Shown: piece after piece, positions 1 to 7,870 of the stretch | How the letters are laid out: each line of letters begins with the position of its first letter | How positions within the stretch are numbered: position 1 is the first letter of the stretch | Source of the DNA: Deinococcus arboris | GTDB lineage: Bacteria; Deinococcota; Deinococci; Deinococcales; Deinococcaceae | Reading direction: 5' to 3' | Assembly (NCBI RefSeq): GCF_009755355.1 | Contig: NZ_WQLB01000007.1 | Location: 99,927-163,926 of the forward strand | DNA length: 64,000 bases | Translations under genes and position numbers: made by a program | The notes under the pieces: generated by a model | Database searches by the model: none | What the model was told of the DNA's origin: nothing | The model's input: only the letters and a program-made list of their open reading frames with translations

Positions 1-1643
1 CCTGGCCGCTGCCGGCCCTGCTGGGCGCCGTGGGCGGCATTCTGCTGGCCCTGGGCCACGGCTGGGGCGCGGCGGTGCTGGGCCTGGGCGCTGGGCTGGC
101 GGTCTGGGACGCCCGCCCGCTACTGGCGGGGCTGGCGCTGGTGGGCGGCGCGGCCGGATGGTGGGCCGCCACCACGTCCCTGAACCGCCCCGAGCCCCTG
201 ACCCCCTGGCTGGGGGCGCAGGTCACGCTGCGCGGCGAGTGGGACGGCCAGTTTCTGACCTTGCAGGCGCCGCGCGCCCGCGTGGCGCTGGCGCCCAAAC
301 CCACCCAGGGGCCGGGGCAACTGGAGGTGGCCGGCCGACTGGTGCTCCCCGAGGGCCGCCACACGCCCGGCGGCTTTGACCAGGCAGCGTGGCTGCGCTC
401 TCAGGGCGGCCTGTTTGTGCCCGCCCCCGGCGCGGTGCTGGTGGCAGCCAGGGTGCAGCGGCACGTCCCGGAAGGCGGCCTGCGCGGCTGGTTTCGCCGG
501 GGGCTGACAGCGGGCCTCTCGGGGCAGCAGGCCGCCCTGATGCAGGCAGTGGAACTGGGCGACCGGGGCGACATCGGCCGCGAGAGCTTTGGAGACGGCA
601 CAGAAGTCAGGAACGCCTTTAACCGTGCGGGGCTGGCACACCTGATGGCGCTGTCGGGACAGAACGTCGCCCTGATTACCGGGGTCCTGGTCTGGCTGCT
701 GATTCGCGCGGGCGCCGCTCCTGCGTGGCGTTACGGTCTGCCCGCCGCGCTGCTGGCGCCCTACCTGCTGCTGCTGGTGCAGCCGTCGCCCAGCATCACG
801 CGGGCGGTCATCATGGGCGCGGCGGTGCTGCTGGGCCTGGCCGCCGGGCGCGGACGGCCCGACCCCCTGGCCCTGATCTCGCTGGCGGCGCTGGCCTGCT
901 TGCTGCTGTTTCCGCTGTGGCTGCTGGACGTGGGCTTTCAGCTGTCGTTTCTGGCGGTGCTGGCCCTGACCCAGACCGAGCGTGTGGCCGCCCGCCTGCC
1001 CACGCGCTGGCCCCGCTGGCTGAAACTGGCGCTGGTCGCCACGGTTCTGGCCGAGCTGGGCACCCTGCCGGTGGTGGCCGGCACCTTCGGGCAGATTCCG
1101 GTGGTGGGCCTGCCCGCCAATCTGGTGGCCGGGGCCATCATGGCGGCGCTGGTGCCGCTGGGCTTTCTGGCCGGGCTGCTGGGGCCGCTGGCTGCGCCCA
1201 TCAACCTGCTGACGGGACCCCTGGCCTCGGCGCTGCTGGCGGTGGCCGAAACCTTCGGCCGCGCGCCCGTGCTGACCTGGGGCACTATCGGCGCGGCGGG
1301 GGTGGTGGCTTACGCAACCGCACTGGGGGCCGGTTGGCTGTGGCTGATGAACCGCGTTCGGCTTGAGGTGGCGCTGGGCACTGTCCTTGCCGGCCTGCTG
1401 CTGACCGCCCTGCCGGGCTGGCTGGCTCCGGCGCGCGAGGTGGTGTATCTGGATGTCGGGCAGGGCGACAGCACCCTCATTCGCCTGCCGGGCCTGACCA
1501 TGCTGATTGACGCGGGCGGTTCGGTGGGCAGCGACTACGATGTGGGCGGCCGCACCGTCGTGCCGGCCCTGCGGGCGCTGGGGGTCCGCAAGATTGACGT
1601 GCTGGTCGCTTCGCACGCCGACACTGACCATATCGAATGTTAA
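1..1643 (+). pseudogene. comEC: comEC/rec2 5' part, interrupted by a transposon
   Basis: ComEC is the inner-membrane channel that takes up single-stranded DNA in natural transformation. The frame is open to the left edge, so the start lies outside the window or at the GTG at 30. The first ~470 codons encode hydrophobic membrane segments of the ComEC competence domain, with the typical LMALSGQN motif near codon 205. From ~codon 472 the metallo-beta-lactamase-like domain begins (YLDVGQGDS) and runs to the metal motif HADTDH. Two codons later (after IE) the frame enters the transposon and stops at 1641-1643. The remainder resumes at 12623. The channel part could still be made, but the nuclease-like domain is cut in its active site, so DNA uptake by this copy is probably lost. 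That is inference. Confidence 0.93.
1633..1637. repeat. Target-site duplication, left copy
   Basis: TCGAA immediately before the transposon terminus. The same five bases follow the right terminus at 12623-12627. In the intact gene this is the end of the Ile codon and the Glu codon of HIEG. Confidence 0.9.
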
Positions 1644-1712
1644 TCCTCTCGCTCGCTGCGAACAAACAATGTTCAGTGCGACTCTAGAGATTTCTGCGAC
1701 TGACTGTTAAAG
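1638..1712. repeat. Transposon left end with three TnsB-like boxes
   Basis: The terminus TGTTAATC is followed by three copies of the box TGCGA(A/C), at 1657-1662, 1677-1682 and 1695-1700, spaced 20 and 18 bp apart. The first box begins 19 bases from the tip, the same offset as at the other end. They are inferred TnsB binding sites because the same box is repeated in inverted orientation at the right end. The tight spacing recalls the packed sites of one end of Tn7. Confidence 0.8.
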
Positions 1713-1720
1713 TTAGCTGA

Positions 1721-3550
1721 ATGGGATCTGAGCAGCTGCCCGCCATCGACGTTCTTGAACAGGGCATGTGGCAAGTTGTAGCGGTGTTGGGCGTTTCCAA
1801 AACTACGAATGGAAAACGACAACTCGTGGTCATTTTCAAAAATCTAGATGCCGGTCAAACAAACCCGACCAAGCTGATCTACCTGCCAATCGAGATGCTG
1901 CCATTATTGTGGGCGGGAGCCACTTTCAAAAATGGCATTTTGCAACGTCCTGATGGCGCATCCGAAATTTACAAGACTCGCATCTTACCGAGAAGCGAGA
2001 ACATTATTGACTACAGGGATCGGATACGTATTAAGCAGTACAGAAAGGACATTACACTTAGTGCTCATCCAGTCGATAACAAAACCGTTCAAATCATATC
2101 TAAATATGTTCAACCCGATAAACATCATACATTAGCCAAATATGTAAAATATGCATACTATAGAAATGGCTTTGACATTTATATTATACCCATTATGGAG
2201 ATAATCAGATATCACTACGCTCTGTTTTGCTCATCTCGACTTATTAATGATATCTTCTCGGGTAAATTAGAGAGTGAAGATTCCCTAAATAGCTTTATAA
2301 ATACCCGACGTTCCTTTTCTAAAGATAACGAGGCATTTTTAGTTTTGCGGAAGGAGTATACGGATTCAGATCGCTTAATTTTAGGTCTTTTTTACAAAAG
2401 TCAAAGGCACTCCTATTTTTTGCAAGCCATCAATATTTCAGCGTCCCTCAGAGATGGTCAAAGCGCTGGCGACTTTTTTGTTTGTCCATATGTTAAATTT
2501 CCCTTCACAAGAAGGACAAACCTAACTTTTCAAGGAACGTCTAGCATTCATAAGGCATCCAATTATCACTTCAAGATTCACTGGGTAGAGAGAATTCTCT
2601 ACTCTCAATTTCGCCTACCCTTCGAGCGTCTTGAGTATGACCGTGATAACACCAGCTTAAGACGGTCAAATGTAGCAAATGATCGAGTCCTTCCTATCGG
2701 ATGGCAACAACGTCAAATTCAGGGGCGGCTTAGAAAGCCCAAAAGGCTCATTACAAATCAGATTCGGCGACCGCGCAAAGGTATTCAACCTTTGCGCCAT
2801 TTCTTTGAATCTCCTCTTTCAAATCTCCTTGCACAACTTAAAGGTGGAAAGGTCACTGAGGGAGAACCGGTTAGCCAAAGCGGTGGAGAATCTACACCCA
2901 TCCCTGTTGAAGAATTAACGGTCCAACCCCCACAGCAGCATGAGGAGGGAGATCTCGGTCAAATCCAGCTCGGGCCTGACCTCTCTCCACCATTGCCCAT
3001 CAGACCGCCAGTGGGGTTTGACGATCTTACAAAAGCCCTTCAGGAACTCCAGGACAAAGGAGAGATTGATCGTTATGAAGCAGCGGTACCAGAAAATCCA
3101 TTCGCTCTGACTAATTATAGTGATGACACTACGAGCTGGCTGAAGATCAACGAGACAACATCGAGATCTGGTGTGCTCTTTCATATCGTTGTAGGCACAC
3201 TCCACTTTTATATTTATGACATCGAGCGGAATCAAGACAGCACTTCCGTTGCGGTTATTCGGCGACCGAATGCCCAGGAAATTGATATAGAAGGAATAGA
3301 GAGCATATTGAAAGAAGGTATTCGAATCAGAGGTAGGTGGCAGGCTCGAAGTGAAAAGAATCGTCCACGGCTTGATACATTTGCCATGTCAGCGATTGGA
3401 CATGCTTACACAAGCTCGAAAACATACGGGGCCGCCCTTCTTAGGGCGGCCCACCTTGGTCTTCTAAAACCAAACACAGTACCTGCGGAATCTGAAATTA
3501 GAGCTGATTTAGCCACCAATGACGTAGAGGATGACGGGCAGATGGACTGA
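1721..3550 (+). CDS. Transposon left-end protein, possible divergent TnsE
   Basis: A 609-aa protein of unrecognised family, and the most AT-rich gene of the window. From memory of Tn7 TnsE, several parts run in the same order. These are an N-terminal beta-rich stretch with a YLPI-type segment (~55), an IPIMEIIRYHYALFCSS helix (~177-193) like the IPQLELAR...S helix of TnsE, a basic RRPRKG region in the middle, a Pro/Gly/Gln-rich linker (~400-455), and a C-terminal alpha/beta domain starting FDDL and containing paired strands (residues ~480-550). TnsE directs Tn7 to replicating DNA via the sliding clamp. The resemblance is weak and unverified. The start at 1721 follows the TnsB boxes directly and has no good Shine-Dalgarno; ATG at 1766 is an alternative. 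Its 3' end overlaps the convergent PIN gene by 53 bp. Confidence 0.55.
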   Translation: MGSEQLPAIDVLEQGMWQVVAVLGVSKTTNGKRQLVVIFKNLDAGQTNPTKLIYLPIEMLPLLWAGATFKNGILQRPDGASEIYKTRILPRSENIIDYRDRIRIKQYRKDITLSAHPVDNKTVQIISKYVQPDKHHTLAKYVKYAYYRNGFDIYIIPIMEIIRYHYALFCSSRLINDIFSGKLESEDSLNSFINTRRSFSKDNEAFLVLRKEYTDSDRLILGLFYKSQRHSYFLQAINISASLRDGQSAGDFFVCPYVKFPFTRRTNLTFQGTSSIHKASNYHFKIHWVERILYSQFRLPFERLEYDRDNTSLRRSNVANDRVLPIGWQQRQIQGRLRKPKRLITNQIRRPRKGIQPLRHFFESPLSNLLAQLKGGKVTEGEPVSQSGGESTPIPVEELTVQPPQQHEEGDLGQIQLGPDLSPPLPIRPPVGFDDLTKALQELQDKGEIDRYEAAVPENPFALTNYSDDTTSWLKINETTSRSGVLFHIVVGTLHFYIYDIERNQDSTSVAVIRRPNAQEIDIEGIESILKEGIRIRGRWQARSEKNRPRLDTFAMSAIGHAYTSSKTYGAALLRAAHLGLLKPNTVPAESEIRADLATNDVEDDGQMD

Positions 3551-4016
3551 AAAAAGAGGCAGAGTGATGAACTGTTGCAACCAGTTCTTCTTGTGTTAAG
3601 ACCTGATTGTCATGCCATTCCTTAAGCACGCCCACGCTGGTCGTCGTCATAAGCTTTGGCATTTCTTTTGCCAGAATTGACAATATTTTCTGACTATCAC
3701 TTATCAGTCGACTCTGCTGTTGCTGCGCTAAAATGGCGCAACAAACAGATACAGTCGAGAGTGTTGGATAGAGTCGGCAGTACACATCAACATGATGACA
3801 AGGCTCAATAGGCACTTGACGAATCTGTCCTTCATCTAAGAGTTTGACCAAGCCAGCTTGAAGCTCAGCAATCATCCGACTTTCGGAATAGCGCAAAACC
3901 TCTTGTGTAACTTCTGGTATCACCGTGATTTGCAGATGTCCCCGCTCTATGATTCTCGGCAGGCAGTCTACAGCCAATAGATTCATCAACGAAAGCGTAT
4001 CGGGCGTCATCTGCAT
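3498..4016 (-). CDS. PIN-like domain protein (putative RNase)
   Basis: A 172-aa protein with the layout of a PIN-fold nuclease. It has an N-terminal acidic residue before a hydrophobic helix (PDTLSLMNLL), a second acidic cluster (VIPEVTQEV, ~33-41), and a C-terminal strand ending in an acidic residue (RLISDSQKI, ~101-109). PIN domains coordinate Mg/Mn with such acidic residues and usually cut RNA. It starts 9 bp after the XRE-ImmA stop, so it is the last gene of the cargo operon. Pairs of XRE/ImmA-type proteins with PIN-like proteins are predicted as toxin-antitoxin-like modules in the comparative-genomics literature; a toxin role here is inference. Family assignment is moderate, based on motifs and order only. 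Confidence 0.65.
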   Translation of the reverse strand: MQMTPDTLSLMNLLAVDCLPRIIERGHLQITVIPEVTQEVLRYSESRMIAELQAGLVKLLDEGQIRQVPIEPCHHVDVYCRLYPTLSTVSVCCAILAQQQQSRLISDSQKILSILAKEMPKLMTTTSVGVLKEWHDNQVLTQEELVATVHHSASFFSPSARHPLRHWWLNQL

Positions 4017-4025
4017 AGTCAGTCT

Positions 4026-5300
4026 CTAATGAATTCTCCAATTCACACGCTCTTGGTAACCTTCGAAATCCAAGTTAACCAAGCTACCATCTTCTCTAAT
4101 ATGGGGCACTTGAGTGTATCGAGCGACGACATTGGCAATCTCCCCCTGGTTAATACCCTTCAGATAACGCGTGGTGATCTCCTCAGGTTCTAGCAAATCC
4201 TGCTCATAAGCTTCGACGAGATAACGTTTGTAGCGCTCGGGGTATCGGGCCAGAATTTTGTCCAAATAGGTCGGTTCTCCAGAAGTCGTCAGACCAAGTG
4301 CTTCTTTCGTCTTTTTTACCACTTTTTGAGACGTCAACCGTTTGACTTCGCTATGTGGTAGATATTCCAGATCGACCAATCGCCGGAGAAAAGCCTCGAA
4401 GGACACACTGTACTGATGCGCCATAGCGACGAGATCTCTCACACTGGGCGGTTGGTCGTTGTTGCTTTCCAAGAAATCGTACACGAGTTTCTGCACGCCA
4501 GCCTCTGGAAGTGTGAAATTCATGCCGAAAGCTCCTGCAAATTGCTCGGCTGGGTTGCCATGTGGCCGGCTCGTCAAGACCTGAATCTGCACATTATGTG
4601 CAGATGTCAACAAATGTCCAGTTTCATGGGCCGCTGTCTGCAATTGACGCTCAATCGGATGATCTTCATTTATAGCGATACACCCACCCAAACCCGAGGC
4701 ATAGCCATAAAATCCAGAGACCCCTCGCGGCAATGAGAATCGAAAGACCCGCACACCGTACTCTTCCTCCAACAAAGAAAAAAGCTGAGGGATTGGTTCA
4801 TCCCCGAGGTGCAAGCGTTGACGTTCTTGCCGAGCAATCAGGGCTGCATATTTTTTTAAATCTCGATGTCCCTCAAGAGGATATTGTGTGTGAACTTTAA
4901 AAATATGCTTCTTGCCGACCATCTGTTCAAGTTCAAGATAAGCAATGGCCATGTCTTGCAAAGTCTTAATAGCCATATCAAGCTCATCCTGTTCTTGCCC
5001 CAATCCCAGATCTTGGACCTGCAATGTTCTTCGGAACTGAACGATCAGATCTGTGTCTCCTGGTGGCAGCGCTACCAAACTATATGGATCCGTGTCATAC
5101 AGTTTCGACAGGATCAACAGTTCGTGAGCAGAGATTGGCCGCTGCCCCTTCTCAATGTTGATAAAGGTGGGACGAGACATTCCCAACGCTTCAGCAGACT
5201 GTTGCTGCACCAGTTTGCGAGCTGTTCGGGCCTGGACCAAGCGCCGAGCAAGTTCCTGTGAATCGATCTGCTGGAGAAGGACTTCAAGATTCGGTTTCAT
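4026..5300 (-). CDS. XRE-HTH / ImmA-IrrE metalloprotease fusion regulator
   Basis: A 424-aa protein joining a DNA-binding XRE helix-turn-helix (residues ~15-75, with SAEALGMSRPTFINIEKG) to an ImmA/IrrE-type zinc peptidase. The HETGH motif (~225-229) supplies two zinc ligands and the catalytic Glu. A following Glu in NPAEQFAGAF (~252) is the likely third ligand. ImmA/IrrE enzymes cleave partner repressors on DNA damage or phage stress. Here repressor and protease are in one chain, suggesting self-controlled derepression (inference). The ATG at 5300 is preferred over an upstream in-frame ATG at 5357 because AAGGAAG lies 5-6 bases before it and it avoids overlapping the QueC-like gene. It is likely the regulator of the operon, acting at the palindrome at 7332-7361. 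Confidence 0.9.
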   Translation of the reverse strand: MKPNLEVLLQQIDSQELARRLVQARTARKLVQQQSAEALGMSRPTFINIEKGQRPISAHELLILSKLYDTDPYSLVALPPGDTDLIVQFRRTLQVQDLGLGQEQDELDMAIKTLQDMAIAYLELEQMVGKKHIFKVHTQYPLEGHRDLKKYAALIARQERQRLHLGDEPIPQLFSLLEEEYGVRVFRFSLPRGVSGFYGYASGLGGCIAINEDHPIERQLQTAAHETGHLLTSAHNVQIQVLTSRPHGNPAEQFAGAFGMNFTLPEAGVQKLVYDFLESNNDQPPSVRDLVAMAHQYSVSFEAFLRRLVDLEYLPHSEVKRLTSQKVVKKTKEALGLTTSGEPTYLDKILARYPERYKRYLVEAYEQDLLEPEEITTRYLKGINQGEIANVVARYTQVPHIREDGSLVNLDFEGYQERVNWRIH

Positions 5301-5314
5301 ACACTTCCTTTGAC

Positions 5315-6709
5315 CTATGCCCACACTGTGGGCGTGCCCTGCTGAACACGTCGCCATTCCGAGGCGTACATCCGGTATAGACCCACCAAGCCGGTTTCAA
5401 CGTTTGCTGGGGTATGCCCCAGCAAACGCAAGCCGTCGTAGGCGTACCGCAAGTCAGGGTTGAGCCGCAGCAAACGAACGAGTGCCTGCTCATCGGTCTG
5501 CACCGCAACGCGCAGCGCCTCTGCTTGATGGGCCATGAGGTTCAACCATTGACGGTTTTCTTTTGGCAACGTGTCCATAGGTTGGGTATAGCTGGAATCC
5601 ACGACCCCTGCGGCTTGAAAAGAGATCTGTCTCAGCACACAGGAAGTGCATTCACCGCAGTGAATGCCTTGTACACCCGTATGAGGTTTAGGGCCAATCC
5701 CACGACTCGGCGTCCGTTCACAAGACAAGGTCTCTTTCAGAATAGAGCCGAACTGATACTGGGCGGCTTGGGCCACCATCTGGCCTTTAGTCACGAACCA
5801 GAAGGGATTATCAATTTGGAAAGGATTTTCGAAGAGCTCTGTCAAGAACTCACTCATCATGAAAATAAAGCGTGGATGCATTGAGCGCGTGTGATCCGCC
5901 CCAATAGATGCGCGCGAGTAAGGCAGATTGATAGCCCCTACACCATTCTCGAAGACCTGTAAACCTGTTCCACCTGAACTCGCAGCCACCACGGCACCAA
6001 GAGAAATGAATAGAAACCCACGTGTTCTCTGTGAATATTCCTCGCGCAGTTTTTTCGTGCCTTCAAGATTTAGCAGACTCCGCACTACATTATGTCGAAC
6101 CGAAGTCTCGAAGGTCAAACCCAAGGGTCGTTTCCCCCCTTGATCTTGTAAGGCCTCGCCAATTTGTTTAAATGCCAGATCCTGCTGGTGCTTCAAATGA
6201 TTCCCACTCGCCGCAATCAGCACTTGCGTTGTCTGCGGATCACGCACACCGTTGAGAAGAACGCCGATCGTTGAATCAGCACCACCGCTGTACAAAGCGT
6301 AAGACAGGGTCGTATTGATTTGACGCGAAGCAATGAGCGCCTCCGGTTGACTATTGAAAGAGACTGCGGGAGAGACCCGGTCTACAAATGTGAATGTCCA
6401 CTGATCCTGGGTCAGGAATTCTAGAGCGTTGCGCAAGCGTGATTGGACTCGTACGTTTTGCCACCGGTGTGGTTCCCGCACCGGGATAATTAAATGAAGC
6501 TCACGTTCAGTTGTATGTTCATCATCGCGGTGGCGACGAACGAAACGGTCTGCCACGTAACAGGCCCGCGAGACATCAACAAGGTCTTCATGGTAAGGTC
6601 GCAGCTGACACTGGGGCAAGACCTTATTCAATGTGGTAGGCATTTTCAAAAGATCAATGAGATGACGTCCATTACGGCGCTGGCTGAAGTCAAGAACGGC
6701 TGATTTCAT
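5315..6709 (-). CDS. QueC-like PP-loop enzyme (Qat/CBASS type)
   Basis: A 464-aa protein with an ATP-pyrophosphatase PP-loop, YSGGADST (residues 140-147), and a Cys cluster C330 plus CGECTSC (351-357) that matches the zinc site of 7-cyano-7-deazaguanine synthase QueC. Housekeeping QueC has about 230 residues. This protein has an extra ~120-residue N-terminal region and a long helical C-terminal tail, as in the QueC-like proteins of anti-phage systems (QatC, and the QueC-like protein of type IV CBASS). No queD, queE or queF is nearby, so queuosine synthesis is unlikely. The start codon overlaps the stop of the 207-aa gene (ATGA) and its Shine-Dalgarno GGAGG lies inside that gene, so the two are translationally coupled. 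The exact reaction and substrate are unknown. Confidence 0.85.
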   Translation of the reverse strand: MKSAVLDFSQRRNGRHLIDLLKMPTTLNKVLPQCQLRPYHEDLVDVSRACYVADRFVRRHRDDEHTTERELHLIIPVREPHRWQNVRVQSRLRNALEFLTQDQWTFTFVDRVSPAVSFNSQPEALIASRQINTTLSYALYSGGADSTIGVLLNGVRDPQTTQVLIAASGNHLKHQQDLAFKQIGEALQDQGGKRPLGLTFETSVRHNVVRSLLNLEGTKKLREEYSQRTRGFLFISLGAVVAASSGGTGLQVFENGVGAINLPYSRASIGADHTRSMHPRFIFMMSEFLTELFENPFQIDNPFWFVTKGQMVAQAAQYQFGSILKETLSCERTPSRGIGPKPHTGVQGIHCGECTSCVLRQISFQAAGVVDSSYTQPMDTLPKENRQWLNLMAHQAEALRVAVQTDEQALVRLLRLNPDLRYAYDGLRLLGHTPANVETGLVGLYRMYASEWRRVQQGTPTVWA

Positions 6710-7329
6710 GGGTTTCCTCCCTGTCTACGCGGCTTCATAAACGTCACCGTCGGTTTTTCGGGGTCAAATTCCACTTTCTTGGGCCGATCCGTCTTGAAGC
6801 GTTCCAGTTTTGGCGAGTCACCGTGGTCTCGGACGAGTTCACGGAACTGCTCTTGCGTTTCAGCTCTGACCTTGGCCAACTCCGCCTGGCTGTCAGGTGA
6901 AGCGCCAGAAATACCCAATTCGATATTGACCTCCAAACGGGTCAGCAATTCGAATTCCTGGACTTCCAGGCAGGTGCGAACCAAGAGTTCTTCACTCAAG
7001 CTGCTTGGGGCCTGATCAAGGAATTGGATCTCCGTCGCAATATCCATCAATGCTCGCCGAGCCAGTTCACCGACCTTGCTCGGCGCCGACGGGAGCGGCT
7101 CAAAGACGAACGCACAGCGTTCGTCCATCGGAAGGGCAACAAGCCTTTCGAGGGCTTGGCGGTAGTCCTCCAACGGGCACTGCCCCGCCTGCACGGCGCG
7201 ACGAACAGCGTTGGTGACCGCATGGAGTAGATGTTCAGTCGCGCTGTCGGTATCTCCCTCGTTCAACGCAGCCGACGCCCCCTGAAAGGGGGCGTTGATC
7301 GCCGTGCAGTAATAGTCCTTGTCAGCCAT
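6706..7329 (-). CDS. Unknown 207-aa first gene of the cargo operon
   Basis: No family recognised. The protein is soluble and rich in Ala, Glu and Leu, with predicted helices across residues 15-165, then a charged tail rich in Lys/Pro (~170-207) ending RRQGGNP. It is the first gene of the operon, translationally coupled to the QueC-like enzyme, so it may be that enzyme's partner or substrate, as QatB is beside QatC; no sequence similarity to QatB is claimed. Expression probably starts at the promoter overlapped by the palindrome at 7332-7361. The start ATG at 7329 lies only 2 bases from that palindrome and has no clear Shine-Dalgarno, consistent with a very short leader or leaderless mRNA. Confidence 0.75.
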   Translation of the reverse strand: MADKDYYCTAINAPFQGASAALNEGDTDSATEHLLHAVTNAVRRAVQAGQCPLEDYRQALERLVALPMDERCAFVFEPLPSAPSKVGELARRALMDIATEIQFLDQAPSSLSEELLVRTCLEVQEFELLTRLEVNIELGISGASPDSQAELAKVRAETQEQFRELVRDHGDSPKLERFKTDRPKKVEFDPEKPTVTFMKPRRQGGNP

Positions 7330-7331
7330 AG

Positions 7332-7361
7332 TTGACTCGGAGTCTACTCTCTCCGAGTCAA
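7332..7361 (-). promoter_or_regulatory. Perfect palindrome over probable cargo-operon promoter
   Basis: Two perfect 11-bp arms, TTGACTCGGAG and CTCCGAGTCAA, are separated by 8 bp and lie just upstream of the 207-aa gene. On the minus strand a -35-like TTGACT (starting at about 7368) and a -10-like TAGACT are spaced 17-18 bp apart, and the palindrome covers the spacer, -10 and start region. This is the expected layout of an operator. The natural ligand is the XRE domain encoded in the same operon (inference). It is unlike the known DdrO/RDRM palindrome of Deinococcus. Confidence 0.7.
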
Positions 7362-7366
7362 GAAAG

Positions 7367-7834
7367 TCAAATTAATTTGCCGTTTCTGATTTGACTTTCT
7401 TGCCGAACACCATGCCAGGGTTGAAGAGGAAAGTCGAGGGCTTGCCTGAGTCTTTGGCTCAGCTCATCAGCCAAAGGCCAGAGGTGCCGCCGGCCTGAGC
7501 AGGCCAATGGCTCAATCATGACGATCTCGTCGAAGATCCACCCATATGGCCCTCTGAACCAGGGATCGTCCAGGTGCGTCACGACTTCTTTCAGCGTCGC
7601 GGTGGCCACTACTGCCCCTCGAGGAAACTGTGCGGCATGACAAATGATGCCGTGATCGTTCTTAACCATGTAGCTCCCCAGATAATCATATGTCCGACCT
7701 GCATGGATAGCTATACGCCGACCAATAAGTGATTCATCAGGTGACCAATTCCTATTCTCGACTTTCTTTATTCCCATAGCCATCAGAGATGCAAAAGGCT
7801 GATCAATAGTTAAAGCAAATGCAATCTGTTCCAT
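7367..7834 (-). CDS. ASCH-domain protein
   Basis: A 155-aa protein with the ASCH (ASC-1 homology) beta-barrel, an RNA/nucleotide-binding fold related to PUA. Diagnostic features are the N-terminal SLMAMGIKKVENR motif (G-x-K-x-x-E-x-R type, residues ~16-28), the following IAIHAGR strand, and the GAVVATATL strand (~74-82). Bacterial ASCH proteins bind RNA or process modified nucleosides, and many sit in mobile defence islands. It begins 37 bp after the tniQ stop and ends where the promoter of the next operon begins, so it may be read with the tns genes or from the AT-rich stretch just upstream of its ATG (7837-7860). The function here is unknown. Confidence 0.8.
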   Translation of the reverse strand: MEQIAFALTIDQPFASLMAMGIKKVENRNWSPDESLIGRRIAIHAGRTYDYLGSYMVKNDHGIICHAAQFPRGAVVATATLKEVVTHLDDPWFRGPYGWIFDEIVMIEPLACSGRRHLWPLADELSQRLRQALDFPLQPWHGVRQESQIRNGKLI

Positions 7835-7870
7835 ATAGATATGATATATCTAAATAGACTCACTGTCAAG

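Noticed and set aside
120..1631. Long minus-strand open frame opposite comEC
   Set aside because: Composition (Gln/Arg/His-rich) is typical of antisense frames in GC-rich genes, and the + strand is clearly ComEC.
5315..6709. Housekeeping queuosine gene queC
   Set aside because: Twice the usual length, no queDEF neighbours, coupled to an unknown gene on a transposon.
7332..7361. DdrO radiation/desiccation response motif
   Set aside because: The palindrome differs in sequence and length from the known RDRM; regulation by the local XRE protein is simpler.
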